A stretch of 64,000 bases of DNA from an uncultured Oscillospiraceae bacterium (GCA_910583935.1 CAJTZM010000005.1:61522-125521); one strand, 5' to 3'. Numbered from the stretch's first letter, positions 1 to 8,431 are shown. Translations and numbers: made by a program. Notes: generated by a model from the letters alone, not told the origin.

Positions 1-1801
1 TGTCCTCTCCGGCCTCCGCCTCCTTCATGGGGATGGCTTCCCAGGCCTGGCGGCGAAGACGCAGCGTTACGGTGAAGACGCTGCCCTGGCCCACCTGGCT
101 TTGAACGTCCAGCGTCCCGCCCATCATGTCCACGATATTTTTGGCGATAGTCAGCCCCAGACCAATGCTGTGGATCCCGCTGAGGGTAGAGTTTTTCTCT
201 CGGGTAAACGGCTCAAAAATCTTTTCCAGAAAATCCGCATGGATGCCAATCCCCGTGTCCTTTACCGAAAGACGGTAATCGGCATAATGATTGGTCAGCT
301 CCTCCCCCTCTTCGATGGAGAGCGTTACCTGCCCGCCTGTATTGGTATAGGTTATGGCGTTATTGGCAAGGTTGAGAAGAAGCTGATGGAGCTTTTCCGG
401 GTCGGAAAAAACATCTTTATGCCGTAGGGCGCTGCAATTCAGGGAAAACGCAAGCCCCTTTTCCTGGGCCTGCGGCTGCAGAAAGTCATAAACCTTCTGG
501 GCGGTTTCCTTCAGATCGCACTCTACCTCGCTAATGCCGTTGTCAGCAGCCTTGGAGGAGACATCCAGCACCTTTTCGATCATTTCCAAAAGCAGCCGGC
601 TGGACGCTTCTACCTGTTCCAGATAACCGGCAGCATCCTCTGGCCGGTCAAGGTTCATCTTAGCCAGAGAGGTAAAGCCGAAAATGGCATGGAGAAGGGT
701 GCGCATATCGTGTGAAATATTGGAAAGGAAGGTGTTTTTGCTGGTAATAGCAAGGTTTGCCTTGGCCAAAGCCTCCGCCAGCTGCGCCTGCTGCTCCATC
801 TGGCGCTGGATTTCCTCGTCCACGCGGTGATAACCCATGACCGCCTGGCAAAGGCCTTCCTCGTTGCTCACGCTGACGAAGCGCAGCTGAAGGTACTGTA
901 GCTCTCCATCCACCAGGACCCGGTAGTTGAAATAATAGGTCTGGTTGGAGGCCAGCATCTCCCGAACGTGATCCGGCGCGGTAGCCTTGGCAACGATCTC
1001 CCGGTCCTCCGGATGCACCCACATGGCAATATACTCACGGGTATACCAGGAATAGGGCTCCCCCTTTAAAACTGCCTGAAACAGACGGCTGGTACGGCGG
1101 CTCAGCCGGTAGGGAACGATCTGATCCTTGTCCAGATCCAAATAGCAGATACCCTCGTAATTGATGCTCAGCCCCTGAATAACCTCCAGATGCCGCAGGT
1201 ACTCCTGATTGACCAGTCTACGCTCGGCGTCGTATTCCTCAGAAAGGTGCAGAAGTCGCTGTTCTCTTTCCAGCTTTTCGTTTATCAGCTGCTTTTTTTC
1301 CGCTATAAGGTGTTGGCGCTTTTCGGTCGCGTCCCCAATAAAAACATAGAAAATATCGCCTAAGACCTCGTCATGGACAAAGTGGCCATAGTCCTCAATC
1401 CAGCGGATATCGCCGTCTTTGCGGCAAATGCGGTATTCTACATAGTCCAGGTCATATTGACTGGCCGCAATCTGTGCCTGAATGCTTTCCTCCACTGCCT
1501 CCAGATCCTCCGGGTGCACAAAGCCCCGAAAGGAACCGCCGGTCAGCTGAAGGAATTCCTCCATAGTCTCGCACTGGAAGATGCGCAGCAGGCTTTGATT
1601 GGCATAGAGAATCTCCTCGCCCAGCTGTGCACGGTAAATAAGAAAGCCTCCCGGCATCTGCTCCATAAACTCCCAAAGAGCGTTGGAAGGCTCTAAGACG
1701 CGCTGGTTTTGGAGAAGCGGTTTTCCGGCGGCGTCTTGAGGATGAAAGAGCGTTCCCAGGATTTGTTCAATGGGGTGAGAATCGCAATCCTGCTCATGCA
1801 T
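1..1801 (-). CDS. PAS-domain sensor histidine kinase, C-terminus cut by the window edge
   Basis: This frame is open from an ATG at 1801 to the window edge, about 600 codons. No membrane segment is evident, so it is probably a cytoplasmic sensor. A PAS-like domain lies at about residues 45-160 and a second PAS-like segment at about 200-330. The kinase core follows, with the H-box SNISHDMRT (His about residue 364), an N-box region with NLANNAITYT, a G1 box DTGIGIH and a G2-type GLGLTIAKNIVDMMGG. The open frame at the edge makes a hybrid kinase with a receiver domain possible. An AGAGGAG ribosome site precedes the ATG and an ATGACA/TAGAAT promoter lies just upstream. The ligand is unknown. Confidence 0.88.
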   Translation of the reverse strand, partial: MHEQDCDSHPIEQILGTLFHPQDAAGKPLLQNQRVLEPSNALWEFMEQMPGGFLIYRAQLGEEILYANQSLLRIFQCETMEEFLQLTGGSFRGFVHPEDLEAVEESIQAQIAASQYDLDYVEYRICRKDGDIRWIEDYGHFVHDEVLGDIFYVFIGDATEKRQHLIAEKKQLINEKLEREQRLLHLSEEYDAERRLVNQEYLRHLEVIQGLSINYEGICYLDLDKDQIVPYRLSRRTSRLFQAVLKGEPYSWYTREYIAMWVHPEDREIVAKATAPDHVREMLASNQTYYFNYRVLVDGELQYLQLRFVSVSNEEGLCQAVMGYHRVDEEIQRQMEQQAQLAEALAKANLAITSKNTFLSNISHDMRTLLHAIFGFTSLAKMNLDRPEDAAGYLEQVEASSRLLLEMIEKVLDVSSKAADNGISEVECDLKETAQKVYDFLQPQAQEKGLAFSLNCSALRHKDVFSDPEKLHQLLLNLANNAITYTNTGGQVTLSIEEGEELTNHYADYRLSVKDTGIGIHADFLEKIFEPFTREKNSTLSGIHSIGLGLTIAKNIVDMMGGTLDVQSQVGQGSVFTVTLRLRRQAWEAIPMKEAEAGED

Positions 1802-1827
1802 AGCGGCATCTCCTCTCTAATGCATTT

Positions 1828-1856
1828 ATTCTATCATAAAAAGGAAAACATGTCAT
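1828..1856 (-). promoter_or_regulatory. sigma-A type promoter of the PAS histidine kinase
   Basis: On the minus strand, ATGACA and TAGAAT are separated by 17 bp, with a TG extended -10, about 27 nt upstream of the kinase ATG. The gene therefore probably has its own promoter downstream of the terminator at 1922-1952. Confidence 0.6.
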
Positions 1857-1921
1857 TATTTCCAGACAATTTTTTGATAAAAACGCCGGACTGCATTTTA
1901 CCGGCAAATCCTTGCAAAGAA

Positions 1922-1952
1922 AAAAACGGAGAGGATTTCCCTCTCCGTTTTT
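1922..1952 (-). terminator. intrinsic terminator after the 75-residue membrane protein
   Basis: Perfect 13-bp arms (AAAAACGGAGAGG and its complement) enclose a 5-nt loop and end in a T run on the minus strand. It closes the small-protein gene and separates it from the kinase. The flanking A and T runs would let it act in both directions. Confidence 0.85.
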
Positions 1953-1963
1953 CGCGGTTTTTC

Positions 1964-2191
1964 TTACTCTTTCGGCTCTTCGTCATCGCTTTCGCTGCAG
2001 CTACAATCTCCGCCGCAGCTGCCGCAATAGCAGCCGCTGTCATCGAATTCATACCCCAGGTCCGCCAGAAAATCCTCCCGGATTTCCTTCGCGGCTCTTT
2101 TGCTTTTCAGGTATGCGCAAACCGCCACGATTGCGCCGCCGATTGCAACCAGCGCAAACAGGAACGATAAAAAGCTGTTGTTTTTCTTCAC
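1964..2191 (-). CDS. small single-pass membrane protein with a Cys/acidic tail
   Basis: The 75-residue product starts MKKNNSFLSFLF, has one hydrophobic segment at about residues 6-27, a basic stretch (KSKRAAK) and a C-terminal tail rich in Cys, Gly and acidic residues (CYCGSCGGDCSCSE). The five clustered cysteines could bind a metal or a redox partner, but no family is recognised. A good ribosome site (GGAGGAAACG) precedes the ATG. It has its own promoter (2253-2281) overlapping the end of gpmI and its own terminator, so it is a stand-alone gene. A shadow ORF is unlikely given this packaging. Confidence 0.75.
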   Translation of the reverse strand: MKKNNSFLSFLFALVAIGGAIVAVCAYLKSKRAAKEIREDFLADLGYEFDDSGCYCGSCGGDCSCSESDDEEPKE

Positions 2192-2252
2192 AGATCGTTT
2201 CCTCCTTCCGGTCAGTCCAAATTGATCCCGGATCGGTCATCCGGTTTTCTTT

Positions 2253-2281
2253 AGTATATACTATTTTCGATCAAATAACAA
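2253..2281 (-). promoter_or_regulatory. promoter of the 75-residue Cys-rich protein
   Basis: Minus-strand TTGTTA and TATACT boxes are separated by exactly 17 bp. They sit immediately after the gpmI stop codon and about 60 nt before the small gene's ATG. Confidence 0.6.
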
Positions 2282-2282
2282 T

Positions 2283-3803
2283 CTATTTCTGCAAAAGAGA
2301 GGTCCCGTCCATTTCCGCCGGCTTCGGCAGGCCCAACAGCTCCAGCATCGTAGGCGCCAGATCTGCCAGGCGGCCGTTTTCCTTCAGGGTGTGCTCCTTA
2401 TCCCCTGCCAAAAGAAGCGGAACCGGATTGGTTGTATGGGCCGTGAAGGGGGAGCCATCCGGCTCGTACATCTGATCTGCGTTGCCGTGATCGGCAGTAA
2501 TCAGCGCCTTTCCGCCCATGGAAAGAATTTTGTCCACGACCCTGCCAAGACAGCTGTCCACCGCTTGTACCGCCGCCACCGCCGCGTCGAATACACCGGT
2601 ATGGCCGACCATATCGCAGTTGGCAAAGTTTAGAATGATCACGTCGTATTTGCCGCTGTCCAGCCGGGCCAGCAGCTCGTCGGTGACCTCGTAGGCGCTC
2701 ATTTCCGGCTTTAGGTCATAGGTTGCCACCTTGGGAGAGGCGATCAGCGCCCGATCCTCGTTTTCATAAGGAGCCTCAACGCCGCCGTTAAAGAAAAAGG
2801 TTACGTGAGCGTACTTTTCCGTCTCGGCAATGCGCAGCTGGACCAACCCCTTATCCGAAATATACGCGCCGAAGGTGTTGGTCAGCGATTGAGGACGGAA
2901 GGCAATATGGACGTTGGGCATTTTTGCGTCGTACTGGGTCATGCAGACGTAGTACAGCGGGAAGAAGCCGTTTTTCCGGGAAAATCCATCGAAGTCAGGG
3001 TCCACCAGCGTGCGGGTGATCTCTCTGGCCCGGTCGGGGCGAAAGTTAAAGAAGACCACCGAATCGTTGGCGGCAATATGGCCCTCTTTCTCACAGACCA
3101 CCGGCACCACAAACTCGTCGGTCACCTGGGCTTCGTAGGATTTTTCCATGGCGCACATCGGGCATTGAGCCGGCTCTCCCTCGCCGTAGACCATGGCCGC
3201 ATAGGCCTTTTCCACCCGCTCCCAGCGGTTGTCCCGATCCATGGCGTAGTAGCGGCCCATGACGGTCGCGATCCTGCCTACGCCGATCTCCTTCATTTTG
3301 CCCATCAGTTCTTCCACAAATTCCTTGCCGGAGGTGGGAGGAACGTCCCGGCCGTCCATAAAGCAGTGGACATAGACCTTCTCCAGACCTGCCTTTTTGG
3401 CCATTTCCAAAAGTCCGTACAGATGCCGGTTATGGGAATGGACTCCGCCGTCGGACAAAAGGCCCATCAGGTGCAGGGCGCTGCCGTTTTTCTTACAGTT
3501 TTCCATGGCGCCGCACAGCGCCTCATTTCTAAAAAAGTCGCCGTCGTCAATGGATTTGGTGATACGAGTCAGCTCCTGGTATACGACCCGTCCGGCGCCG
3601 ATATTGGTGTGGCCCACCTCTGAGTTGCCCATCTGTCCGTCGGGCAGGCCCACGTCCATGCCGGAGGCGCCGATCAGCGTGTGAGGACAGCTTTCCATCA
3701 GCCGGTCCAGATTCGGCGTTTTTGCCGCGTGGATCGCGTTGCCATAATCCGCCGGATTGTGGCCGAACCCGTCTAAAATAATGAGTGCCAGTGGTTTTTT
3801 CAT
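2283..3803 (-). CDS. gpmI: 2,3-bisphosphoglycerate-independent phosphoglycerate mutase
   Basis: It interconverts 3- and 2-phosphoglycerate in cytoplasmic glycolysis using two Mn ions and a phosphoserine. The 506-residue protein has the usual family length. The N-terminal LIILDGFG gives a metal aspartate and MGNSEVGHTNIGAGR carries the nucleophilic serine (about residue 61). DGRDVPP, the SDGGVHSH segment and the C-terminal ITADHGNADQM supply the remaining active-site residues. An ATG two codons further upstream (3809) is possible, but the AAAGGG ribosome site is better spaced for 3803. It is the last gene of the pgk-tpiA-gpmI cluster, about 30 nt after tpiA. Confidence 0.97.
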   Translation of the reverse strand: MKKPLALIILDGFGHNPADYGNAIHAAKTPNLDRLMESCPHTLIGASGMDVGLPDGQMGNSEVGHTNIGAGRVVYQELTRITKSIDDGDFFRNEALCGAMENCKKNGSALHLMGLLSDGGVHSHNRHLYGLLEMAKKAGLEKVYVHCFMDGRDVPPTSGKEFVEELMGKMKEIGVGRIATVMGRYYAMDRDNRWERVEKAYAAMVYGEGEPAQCPMCAMEKSYEAQVTDEFVVPVVCEKEGHIAANDSVVFFNFRPDRAREITRTLVDPDFDGFSRKNGFFPLYYVCMTQYDAKMPNVHIAFRPQSLTNTFGAYISDKGLVQLRIAETEKYAHVTFFFNGGVEAPYENEDRALIASPKVATYDLKPEMSAYEVTDELLARLDSGKYDVIILNFANCDMVGHTGVFDAAVAAVQAVDSCLGRVVDKILSMGGKALITADHGNADQMYEPDGSPFTAHTTNPVPLLLAGDKEHTLKENGRLADLAPTMLELLGLPKPAEMDGTSLLQK

Positions 3804-3833
3804 ACCCATTTCCCTTTCTATTCGCTCTGCCCT

Positions 3834-4601
3834 TTACCGGGAGGCCGCTTTTACAATGATGGAAAAGTCCTCCGCTTTCAGCGAAGCACCGCCGATCAAG
3901 CCGCCGTCCACATGCTCCTTGTCCAGAAGCTCCTGGGCATTTTTGGCGTTCATTGACCCGCCGTACTGAACGGTCAGCGCCTGGGCCGCCTCTTCGCCAT
4001 ACAATTTGGCCACAACGCTGCGAATCAGGCCGTTGACTTCGTCCGCCTGCTCGGCGGTAGCGGTTTTGCCGGTGCCGATGGCCCAAACCGGCTCATAGGC
4101 AATGATGATCCGGGAGAGCTCCTCCTTGGTCACGCCGCCCAGCGCAATTTTGGTCTGCATGGCGCAGATTTCCTCGGTGATGCCCTGCTCCCGCTGCTCC
4201 AGCAGCTCGCCTACACACAAAATCACCCGAAGCCCTGCGTCCAGCGCCGCCCGGACACGCTGATTGACTGTCTGATCCGTCTCACCAAAATACTGGCGGC
4301 GCTCCGAATGACCGATTACAACGTATTCGACCCCCATTTCCGCCAGCATTTCCGCGGAAATTTCACCGGTAAACGCGCCGGATTTAGCCCAGTGGCAATT
4401 TTCTGCGCCCACCTTAATGTTAGAGCCCTTCACCGCCTCCAGAGCCGTTTCTAGATTGGTGTAGGGCACGCAGATCACAACGCCGCAGTCCGCGTCCTTC
4501 ACCAGCGGCTTCAGCTGTTCAATCAAAGCTTTTGCCTCTGGGCGGGTTTTATTCATTTTCCAGTTGCCGGCGATGACCGCCTGTCTTTTTTGTTTATTCA
4601 C
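3834..4601 (-). CDS. tpiA: triosephosphate isomerase
   Basis: It interconverts dihydroxyacetone phosphate and glyceraldehyde 3-phosphate. The 255-residue TIM barrel shows the expected motifs in order: NWKMN (catalytic Lys near residue 15), GHSERR (catalytic His near 100), AYEPVWAIGTGK (catalytic Glu and loop 6), YGGSMNAKNA and DGGLIGGASLK (phosphate binding). It lies between pgk and gpmI on the same strand. A hairpin in the 146-nt gap after pgk may thin out readthrough into tpiA. Confidence 0.98.
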   Translation of the reverse strand: MNKQKRQAVIAGNWKMNKTRPEAKALIEQLKPLVKDADCGVVICVPYTNLETALEAVKGSNIKVGAENCHWAKSGAFTGEISAEMLAEMGVEYVVIGHSERRQYFGETDQTVNQRVRAALDAGLRVILCVGELLEQREQGITEEICAMQTKIALGGVTKEELSRIIIAYEPVWAIGTGKTATAEQADEVNGLIRSVVAKLYGEEAAQALTVQYGGSMNAKNAQELLDKEHVDGGLIGGASLKAEDFSIIVKAASR

Positions 4602-4658
4602 GATACTTTTCTCCTTTATTCCAGTTATCTTAGGACCGAGGAAAATCCCCGACTTGTT

Positions 4659-4695
4659 AAAATAACGATGGGCACGGTCCTTTCCGTGCCCATCG
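4659..4695 (-). terminator. hairpin between pgk and tpiA (terminator or attenuator)
   Basis: A perfect 12-bp stem (CGATGGGCACGG with its complement) has a TCCTTT-type loop and is followed on the minus strand by TTATTTT. The T tract is interrupted, so partial termination or mRNA processing between pgk and tpiA is more likely than a full stop. Confidence 0.55.
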
Positions 4696-4747
4696 GTCTT
4701 TCTTTTTGCACAGGAAAAGAACAGCCTTTTCTTGTTGCGCTTTGGGA

Positions 4748-5965
4748 TTATTTATCGTTTACGCAGACAATACCAGGCAGCTCCTTGCCCTCCAAAAATT
4801 CCAGGGAAGCGCCGCCGCCGGTGGAAATATGGGTCATCTTGTCGCCAAAGCCCAGCGTGTTGACTGCCGCCGCTGAGTCGCCGCCGCCGATGATGGTGAT
4901 CGCGTCGGTCTCAGCCAGCGATTTGGCGACCGCAATGGTGCCTTTGGCCAGCGTCGGGTTTTCGAATACGCCCATCGGTCCGTTCCAAACGACCGTCTTG
5001 GCGGATTTCACCTCGCCCGCAAACAGCTCGGCGGTCTTCGGTCCAATATCCAGGCCCATTTTGTCCGCCGGGATTTTGTCCGCGTCCACAGCGGTAACTG
5101 CAATCTCGCCGTCGATGGGTTCCGGGAAGGACGCAGCTACGACGCAGTCTACCGGCAGCAGAATCTTCACGCCTTTTTCCTCCGCCTTTTTAAGCATATC
5201 CTTGCAGTAGCCGATTTTCTCCCCGTCCAGTAGGGATTTTCCAACCTCATAGCCCTTTGCGGCCAGGAAGGTATAGGCCATGCCGCCGCCGATGATCAGT
5301 GTGTCGGCCTTATTTAACAGATTTTCGATGACATTCAGCTTGTCCGCAACCTTTGCGCCGCCCAAGATGGTGACAAAGGGCCGGGCCGGATTTTCCACCG
5401 CGTTGCCCAGGTATTTTAATTCCTTACCCATCAGGTAGCCCACTGCCGCTTCTTTGACAAAGGAGGCGACGCCCACCGTGGAGCAATGGGCCCGGTGCGC
5501 TGCGCCGAACGCGTCGTTTACAAACACCTGGCCGTCGACCAGCTCCGCCAGCTCTTTGCTGAAAGCTTCGCCGTTTTTGGTCTCTTCCTTGCGGTAACGA
5601 GTATTTTGCAAAAGGACCGCGTCGCCGTCCTTCATGGCGGCTACTGCCGCTTTAGCGTTGGCGCCTACGACTTCGTCGTCCGCCGCGAATACGACCTCTT
5701 TGCCCAAAAGCTCGCTTAACCGCTTGGCGACAGGTGCCAGGGACAGCTCAGGCTTCGGCTCGCCCTTCGGCTTGCCCAGGTGAGAGCACAGCACAACCTT
5801 GCCGCCGTCCGCCAGCAGCTTTTTAATGGTCGGCAGCGCCGCCACAATCCGGTTTTCGTCGGTGATTACCCCGTTTTTCAGCGGTACGTTAAAATCACAG
5901 CGAACCAATACCTTTTTGCCGGCGACATTGATGTCGTCAACCGTTTTTTTGTCCAGATAGCCCAT
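4748..5965 (-). CDS. pgk: phosphoglycerate kinase
   Basis: It makes ATP and 3-phosphoglycerate from 1,3-bisphosphoglycerate and ADP. The 405-residue, two-lobed enzyme has standard length. The N-terminal KKVLVRCDFNVPL, SHLGKPKG and NDAFGAAHRAH form the substrate side. The C-terminal lobe has LGGAKVADK, GGGMAYTFL, WNGPMGVFE and GGGDSAAAV for nucleotide binding. An AAAGGGTGG ribosome site precedes ATGGGC. It is the first gene of the glycolytic cluster. No glyceraldehyde-3-phosphate dehydrogenase gene precedes it here, unlike many Firmicutes. Confidence 0.98.
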   Translation of the reverse strand: MGYLDKKTVDDINVAGKKVLVRCDFNVPLKNGVITDENRIVAALPTIKKLLADGGKVVLCSHLGKPKGEPKPELSLAPVAKRLSELLGKEVVFAADDEVVGANAKAAVAAMKDGDAVLLQNTRYRKEETKNGEAFSKELAELVDGQVFVNDAFGAAHRAHCSTVGVASFVKEAAVGYLMGKELKYLGNAVENPARPFVTILGGAKVADKLNVIENLLNKADTLIIGGGMAYTFLAAKGYEVGKSLLDGEKIGYCKDMLKKAEEKGVKILLPVDCVVAASFPEPIDGEIAVTAVDADKIPADKMGLDIGPKTAELFAGEVKSAKTVVWNGPMGVFENPTLAKGTIAVAKSLAETDAITIIGGGDSAAAVNTLGFGDKMTHISTGGGASLEFLEGKELPGIVCVNDK

Positions 5966-6008
5966 AGTTCTACCACCCTTTCATAATATGTAAAAAAGTT
6001 ACGCCTTC

Positions 6009-6040
6009 ATAAGGATTGTTAATCCGTGAACAATCCTTAT
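6009..6040. promoter_or_regulatory. 12-bp perfect inverted repeat at the pgk transcription start
   Basis: ATAAGGATTGTT and its exact complement are separated by 8 nt. The element begins right after the -10 box, so it covers the expected start site. It could be an operator or a 5' stem-loop that stabilises the glycolytic mRNA. It is not followed by a T run on the minus strand, so it is not a terminator of this transcript. Confidence 0.5.
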
Positions 6041-6042
6041 TT

Positions 6043-6071
6043 ATTCTATCGGAAACGCCTGTTTTTTTCAA
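6043..6071 (-). promoter_or_regulatory. promoter of pgk-tpiA-gpmI
   Basis: Minus-strand TTGAAA and TAGAAT boxes have a 17-bp spacer and lie about 80 nt upstream of the pgk ATG. The inverted repeat at 6009-6040 abuts the -10 box on its downstream side. Confidence 0.7.
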
Positions 6072-6122
6072 GAGTCCAGGCCATAAAATTTAATAACAAA
6101 CGGTAAATTTTTCTCTTTGTGG

Positions 6123-6563
6123 TTAAATGCCCAGTTCTTCCTCCAAAATTTCACAGGCTTTTTCCATAAAAATCGCGCAGGGGCGTTTTCCCTGCTCTTT
6201 CACCAGCGAAAGATCGTACTTGTTTTGCCCGATGTTCCCCAAAAGCGTTCTGCACTGGCTGGAGCCGAAGGCTTCCTCAAAACGGCGGTTGAGCTTTTGG
6301 ACCATGGCCTTCAACTCGTTTTTCTTTTTGGTATCTGCGCCGTCAAAGGGACCAAAGGCAAGGCCGGCGATTAAAATCATGGCGGTGACAGCGCCGCACT
6401 TTTCCCCCAAGCTCATACCGCCGCCCATACCGCCGGCCAAGGGCAGAAGCTGCTCCGGGGAAAAGCCGAAATCCTCGCAGAAAGAGCCCAACACCACCTG
6501 ACAGCAGTTGTTTTTGATTTGCAGCTGGTGGTCTACCTCTTTTTGCCTTTCCGGTTTCATCAT
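6123..6563 (-). CDS. C_GCAxxG_C_C family putative redox protein
   Basis: The 146-residue protein matches the C_GCAxxG_C_C family of Clostridia, small Cys-rich proteins of unknown reaction, some of them fused to redox partners. It has a glycine-rich GGMGGGMSLGEKCGAVTAM signature, a downstream SSQCRTLLG and a late RPCAIFMEKACEIL. A longer in-frame ATG lies inside the preceding gene, but AAGGGAG four bases before ATGATG supports the start at 6563 (or 6560). It follows the DegV gene by about 11 nt and probably shares its transcript. The exact function is unknown. Confidence 0.8.
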   Translation of the reverse strand: MMKPERQKEVDHQLQIKNNCCQVVLGSFCEDFGFSPEQLLPLAGGMGGGMSLGEKCGAVTAMILIAGLAFGPFDGADTKKKNELKAMVQKLNRRFEEAFGSSQCRTLLGNIGQNKYDLSLVKEQGKRPCAIFMEKACEILEEELGI

Positions 6564-6573
6564 AACACTCCCT

Positions 6574-7452
6574 TTATTTTCTGCGCTCGCCCATGACCAT
6601 GCAGCCGGCCAGGTTCGGTCCCGCGTTGATGGTGATAGAGGCGCCTGCCTCCGCCACCCCGACAGAATGCTTGCCAAAGGCTTTGATCATCCGCTTTTCC
6701 AAATCTTCGCCTACCTCATCCCGGTCGGCGCGGATGGCAAAGAACGGCGTGTCCTCACCGCGGCGGCGCGCCTGGGCGATCTGTGCCAGCTTGGGAACCA
6801 CCGCCTTATCCCCCCGCACCTTTTCGATGATCTTAATTTCTCCGTTGATGATGGACATGATGGGCCTTAGTCCCAGCATCTCGCCGACAAAAGCGGCCGC
6901 TGTGCTGATCCGTCCGGATTTTTTGGCGAAATCCAGGTTGTAAACCGAAAAATAGGTCTCCGCCCGGGAGAAATAATCCTCTAAAAAGGCCAGTATCTCC
7001 TCGTAGGATCTTCCCGCTTCTGCCTGTTTAGCCGCCTGCACTACCGCAAAGCCGTAGGTATAGGTATAGCACAGCGAATCAATGACCGTGATCTGCATTT
7101 TTTCCGCCAGCTCCGGATACTCCTCGGCAAACAGCTCCTTGCCCATGTTGGCGGCGTCGAACATATTGGAGCCTTTGGAATTGATGGTCACGTTGATGAT
7201 CTTGCGATATCCGTCCTCTGCCGCGTGCCGATACACATCGGCATAGCGGGTGTGGGGGATGTGGCTGGTCACTGGGATATTGGAAGCATCGGTCAAAAGC
7301 TTATAAAACTCGCGCGCGGTAAAATCCACACGCTCGTGATAGTCCTTCCCGTCAATAGCGATGGGAATGGGCAGCACCTCGATCCCATATGCCCGGGCTT
7401 CCGCCTCTGGAATGTCGCTGGCGGAATCGGTGATAAATTTAATTTTTTCCAT
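6574..7452 (-). CDS. DegV family fatty-acid-binding protein
   Basis: DegV/FakB proteins hold a fatty acid in an EDD fold and, with a FakA kinase elsewhere, feed exogenous fatty acids into phospholipid synthesis. The 292-residue protein begins KIKFITDSASDIP and has VTSHIP (typical TSQP-like strand) and FAKKSGRISTAAAFVG, the family's lipid/phosphate signature. An in-frame ATG at 7467 contains the ribosome site GGAGG, so the start at 7452 is preferred. It sits between trmL and the C_GCAxxG gene in a tight minus-strand run. No fakA-type gene is in the window. Confidence 0.9.
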   Translation of the reverse strand: MEKIKFITDSASDIPEAEARAYGIEVLPIPIAIDGKDYHERVDFTAREFYKLLTDASNIPVTSHIPHTRYADVYRHAAEDGYRKIINVTINSKGSNMFDAANMGKELFAEEYPELAEKMQITVIDSLCYTYTYGFAVVQAAKQAEAGRSYEEILAFLEDYFSRAETYFSVYNLDFAKKSGRISTAAAFVGEMLGLRPIMSIINGEIKIIEKVRGDKAVVPKLAQIAQARRRGEDTPFFAIRADRDEVGEDLEKRMIKAFGKHSVGVAEAGASITINAGPNLAGCMVMGERRK

Positions 7453-7479
7453 GGTTTTATCCTCCATAGGTTATTGGCG

Positions 7480-7989
7480 TTAATTTTCTTCCTCAGGCCA
7501 GACATAACGGGAAAGCTGTCCGCAATTTTCCAGTGCCGGAAAGTCCCACTGACGCAGCGCTTCGTAAACCCCGACAGCCACCGCGTTAGACAGGTTTAAA
7601 CTGCGAAGCCCGCCCTTCATGGGAAGCCGCAGGCACCGGTCCGGATTTTGCAGCAAAAGCTCCTCCGGAAGCCCCTTGTCCTCCCGCCCGAAAACCAGGT
7701 AGGCGTTGTCCAGGTAGGCGACTTCGCTGTAATTTTGCCGGCCTTTGGTGGTAAAATAGTAGAAGGGTCCCTGGTTTTTGGAGAAAAAGTCTGCCAGTCC
7801 GTCGTAATGGCTGATGTCCAGATAATGCCAGTAATCCAGCCCCGCCCGCTTGAGCTTTTTATCCTCAATCGAAAAGCCCATGGGACCCACTAGATGCAGC
7901 CGCGTGCCGGTGGCGGCGCAGGTCCTGGCAATGTTGCCGGTATTCTGGGGAATCTGCGGTTCTACCAGAACAATGTTCAATGTGGCCAA
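7480..7989 (-). CDS. trmL: tRNA (cytidine(34)-2'-O)-methyltransferase
   Basis: This SPOUT methyltransferase 2'-O-methylates the wobble base of certain leucine tRNAs. The 169-residue protein has LNIVLVEPQIPQNTGNIART at the start, GPMGFSIEDKKLKRAGLDYW, VFGREDKGLPEE and LRSLNLSNAVAVGVYEALRQ, the knotted SAM site. An ATG at 8016 would add nine residues, but a GGAGG seven bases before a TTG at 7989 places the family-typical MATLNIVL start there. It heads a run with the DegV and C_GCAxxG genes. A leucine tRNA gene also lies in this window (42958-43044). Confidence 0.93.
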   Translation of the reverse strand: MATLNIVLVEPQIPQNTGNIARTCAATGTRLHLVGPMGFSIEDKKLKRAGLDYWHYLDISHYDGLADFFSKNQGPFYYFTTKGRQNYSEVAYLDNAYLVFGREDKGLPEELLLQNPDRCLRLPMKGGLRSLNLSNAVAVGVYEALRQWDFPALENCGQLSRYVWPEEEN

Positions 7990-8147
7990 AAGAGCGCCTC
8001 CCATTTTATTTCTCAAAACACTTTATACTACATTAAACTATAAAATAACCTATTAATCAAGTGTTTCAGAAAAAAAGCCGGGCGGTCCCAACACAAAGAA
8101 AACGATCTGGCGCCAGTTTTCCCGACAAAACGCAAAGGCTTGCAGAA

Positions 8148-8235
8148 AAAAGACGCCACGTTCCTTTCCCGCGTCCGGCGGTCTTTTGCCCATGCAAAAA
8201 AGCGGGACCGCCGGTGAGGCTGTTCCGCTTTTTTA
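8148..8235 (-). terminator. two tandem hairpins after the 59-residue protein
   Basis: The first hairpin (8196-8234) has AAAAAAGCGG/CCGCTTTTTT-type arms and a T run on the minus strand, ending the small membrane protein transcript. The second (about 8148-8177) has AAAAGAC-GCC arms with one bulge. Together they also isolate trmL from upstream transcription. Confidence 0.65.
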
Positions 8236-8251
8236 TCCTGAATTGCTTGTG

Positions 8252-8431
8252 CTATTTCATCATATACGATACGCTACCGGCCAGGTCTTCCATAACCTTC
8301 ATGGCTTTTCCGGCGCTGCGCTTGAGTTTCTTTACTGTGCGGTTTTTTTTGCCGGAAAAAAAGTAGACAGCGGTGCCGGTGGCCAATGCCACGGCGGCAC
8401 CGGCCGCCAGAGAATTCATGCTTTTGCTCAT
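8252..8431 (-). CDS. 59-residue single-pass membrane protein
   Basis: The start MSKSMNSLAAGAAVALATG leads into a hydrophobic, Ala/Gly-rich segment (about residues 7-25). A strongly basic stretch (SGKKNRTVKKLKRSAGK) and a short tail ending VSYMMK follow. An ideal AAGGAGG lies eight bases upstream of the ATG and a terminator follows the stop by about 20 nt, so the short frame is very likely a gene. Topology suggests the basic tail is cytoplasmic, perhaps contacting lipid or nucleic acid. The layout recalls YtxH-like small proteins, but no family can be assigned. Confidence 0.7.
   Translation of the reverse strand: MSKSMNSLAAGAAVALATGTAVYFFSGKKNRTVKKLKRSAGKAMKVMEDLAGSVSYMMK

Noticed and set aside
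2805..3623. 272-codon plus-strand frame opposite gpmI
   Set aside because: It is a reverse-complement shadow of gpmI with no ribosome site.
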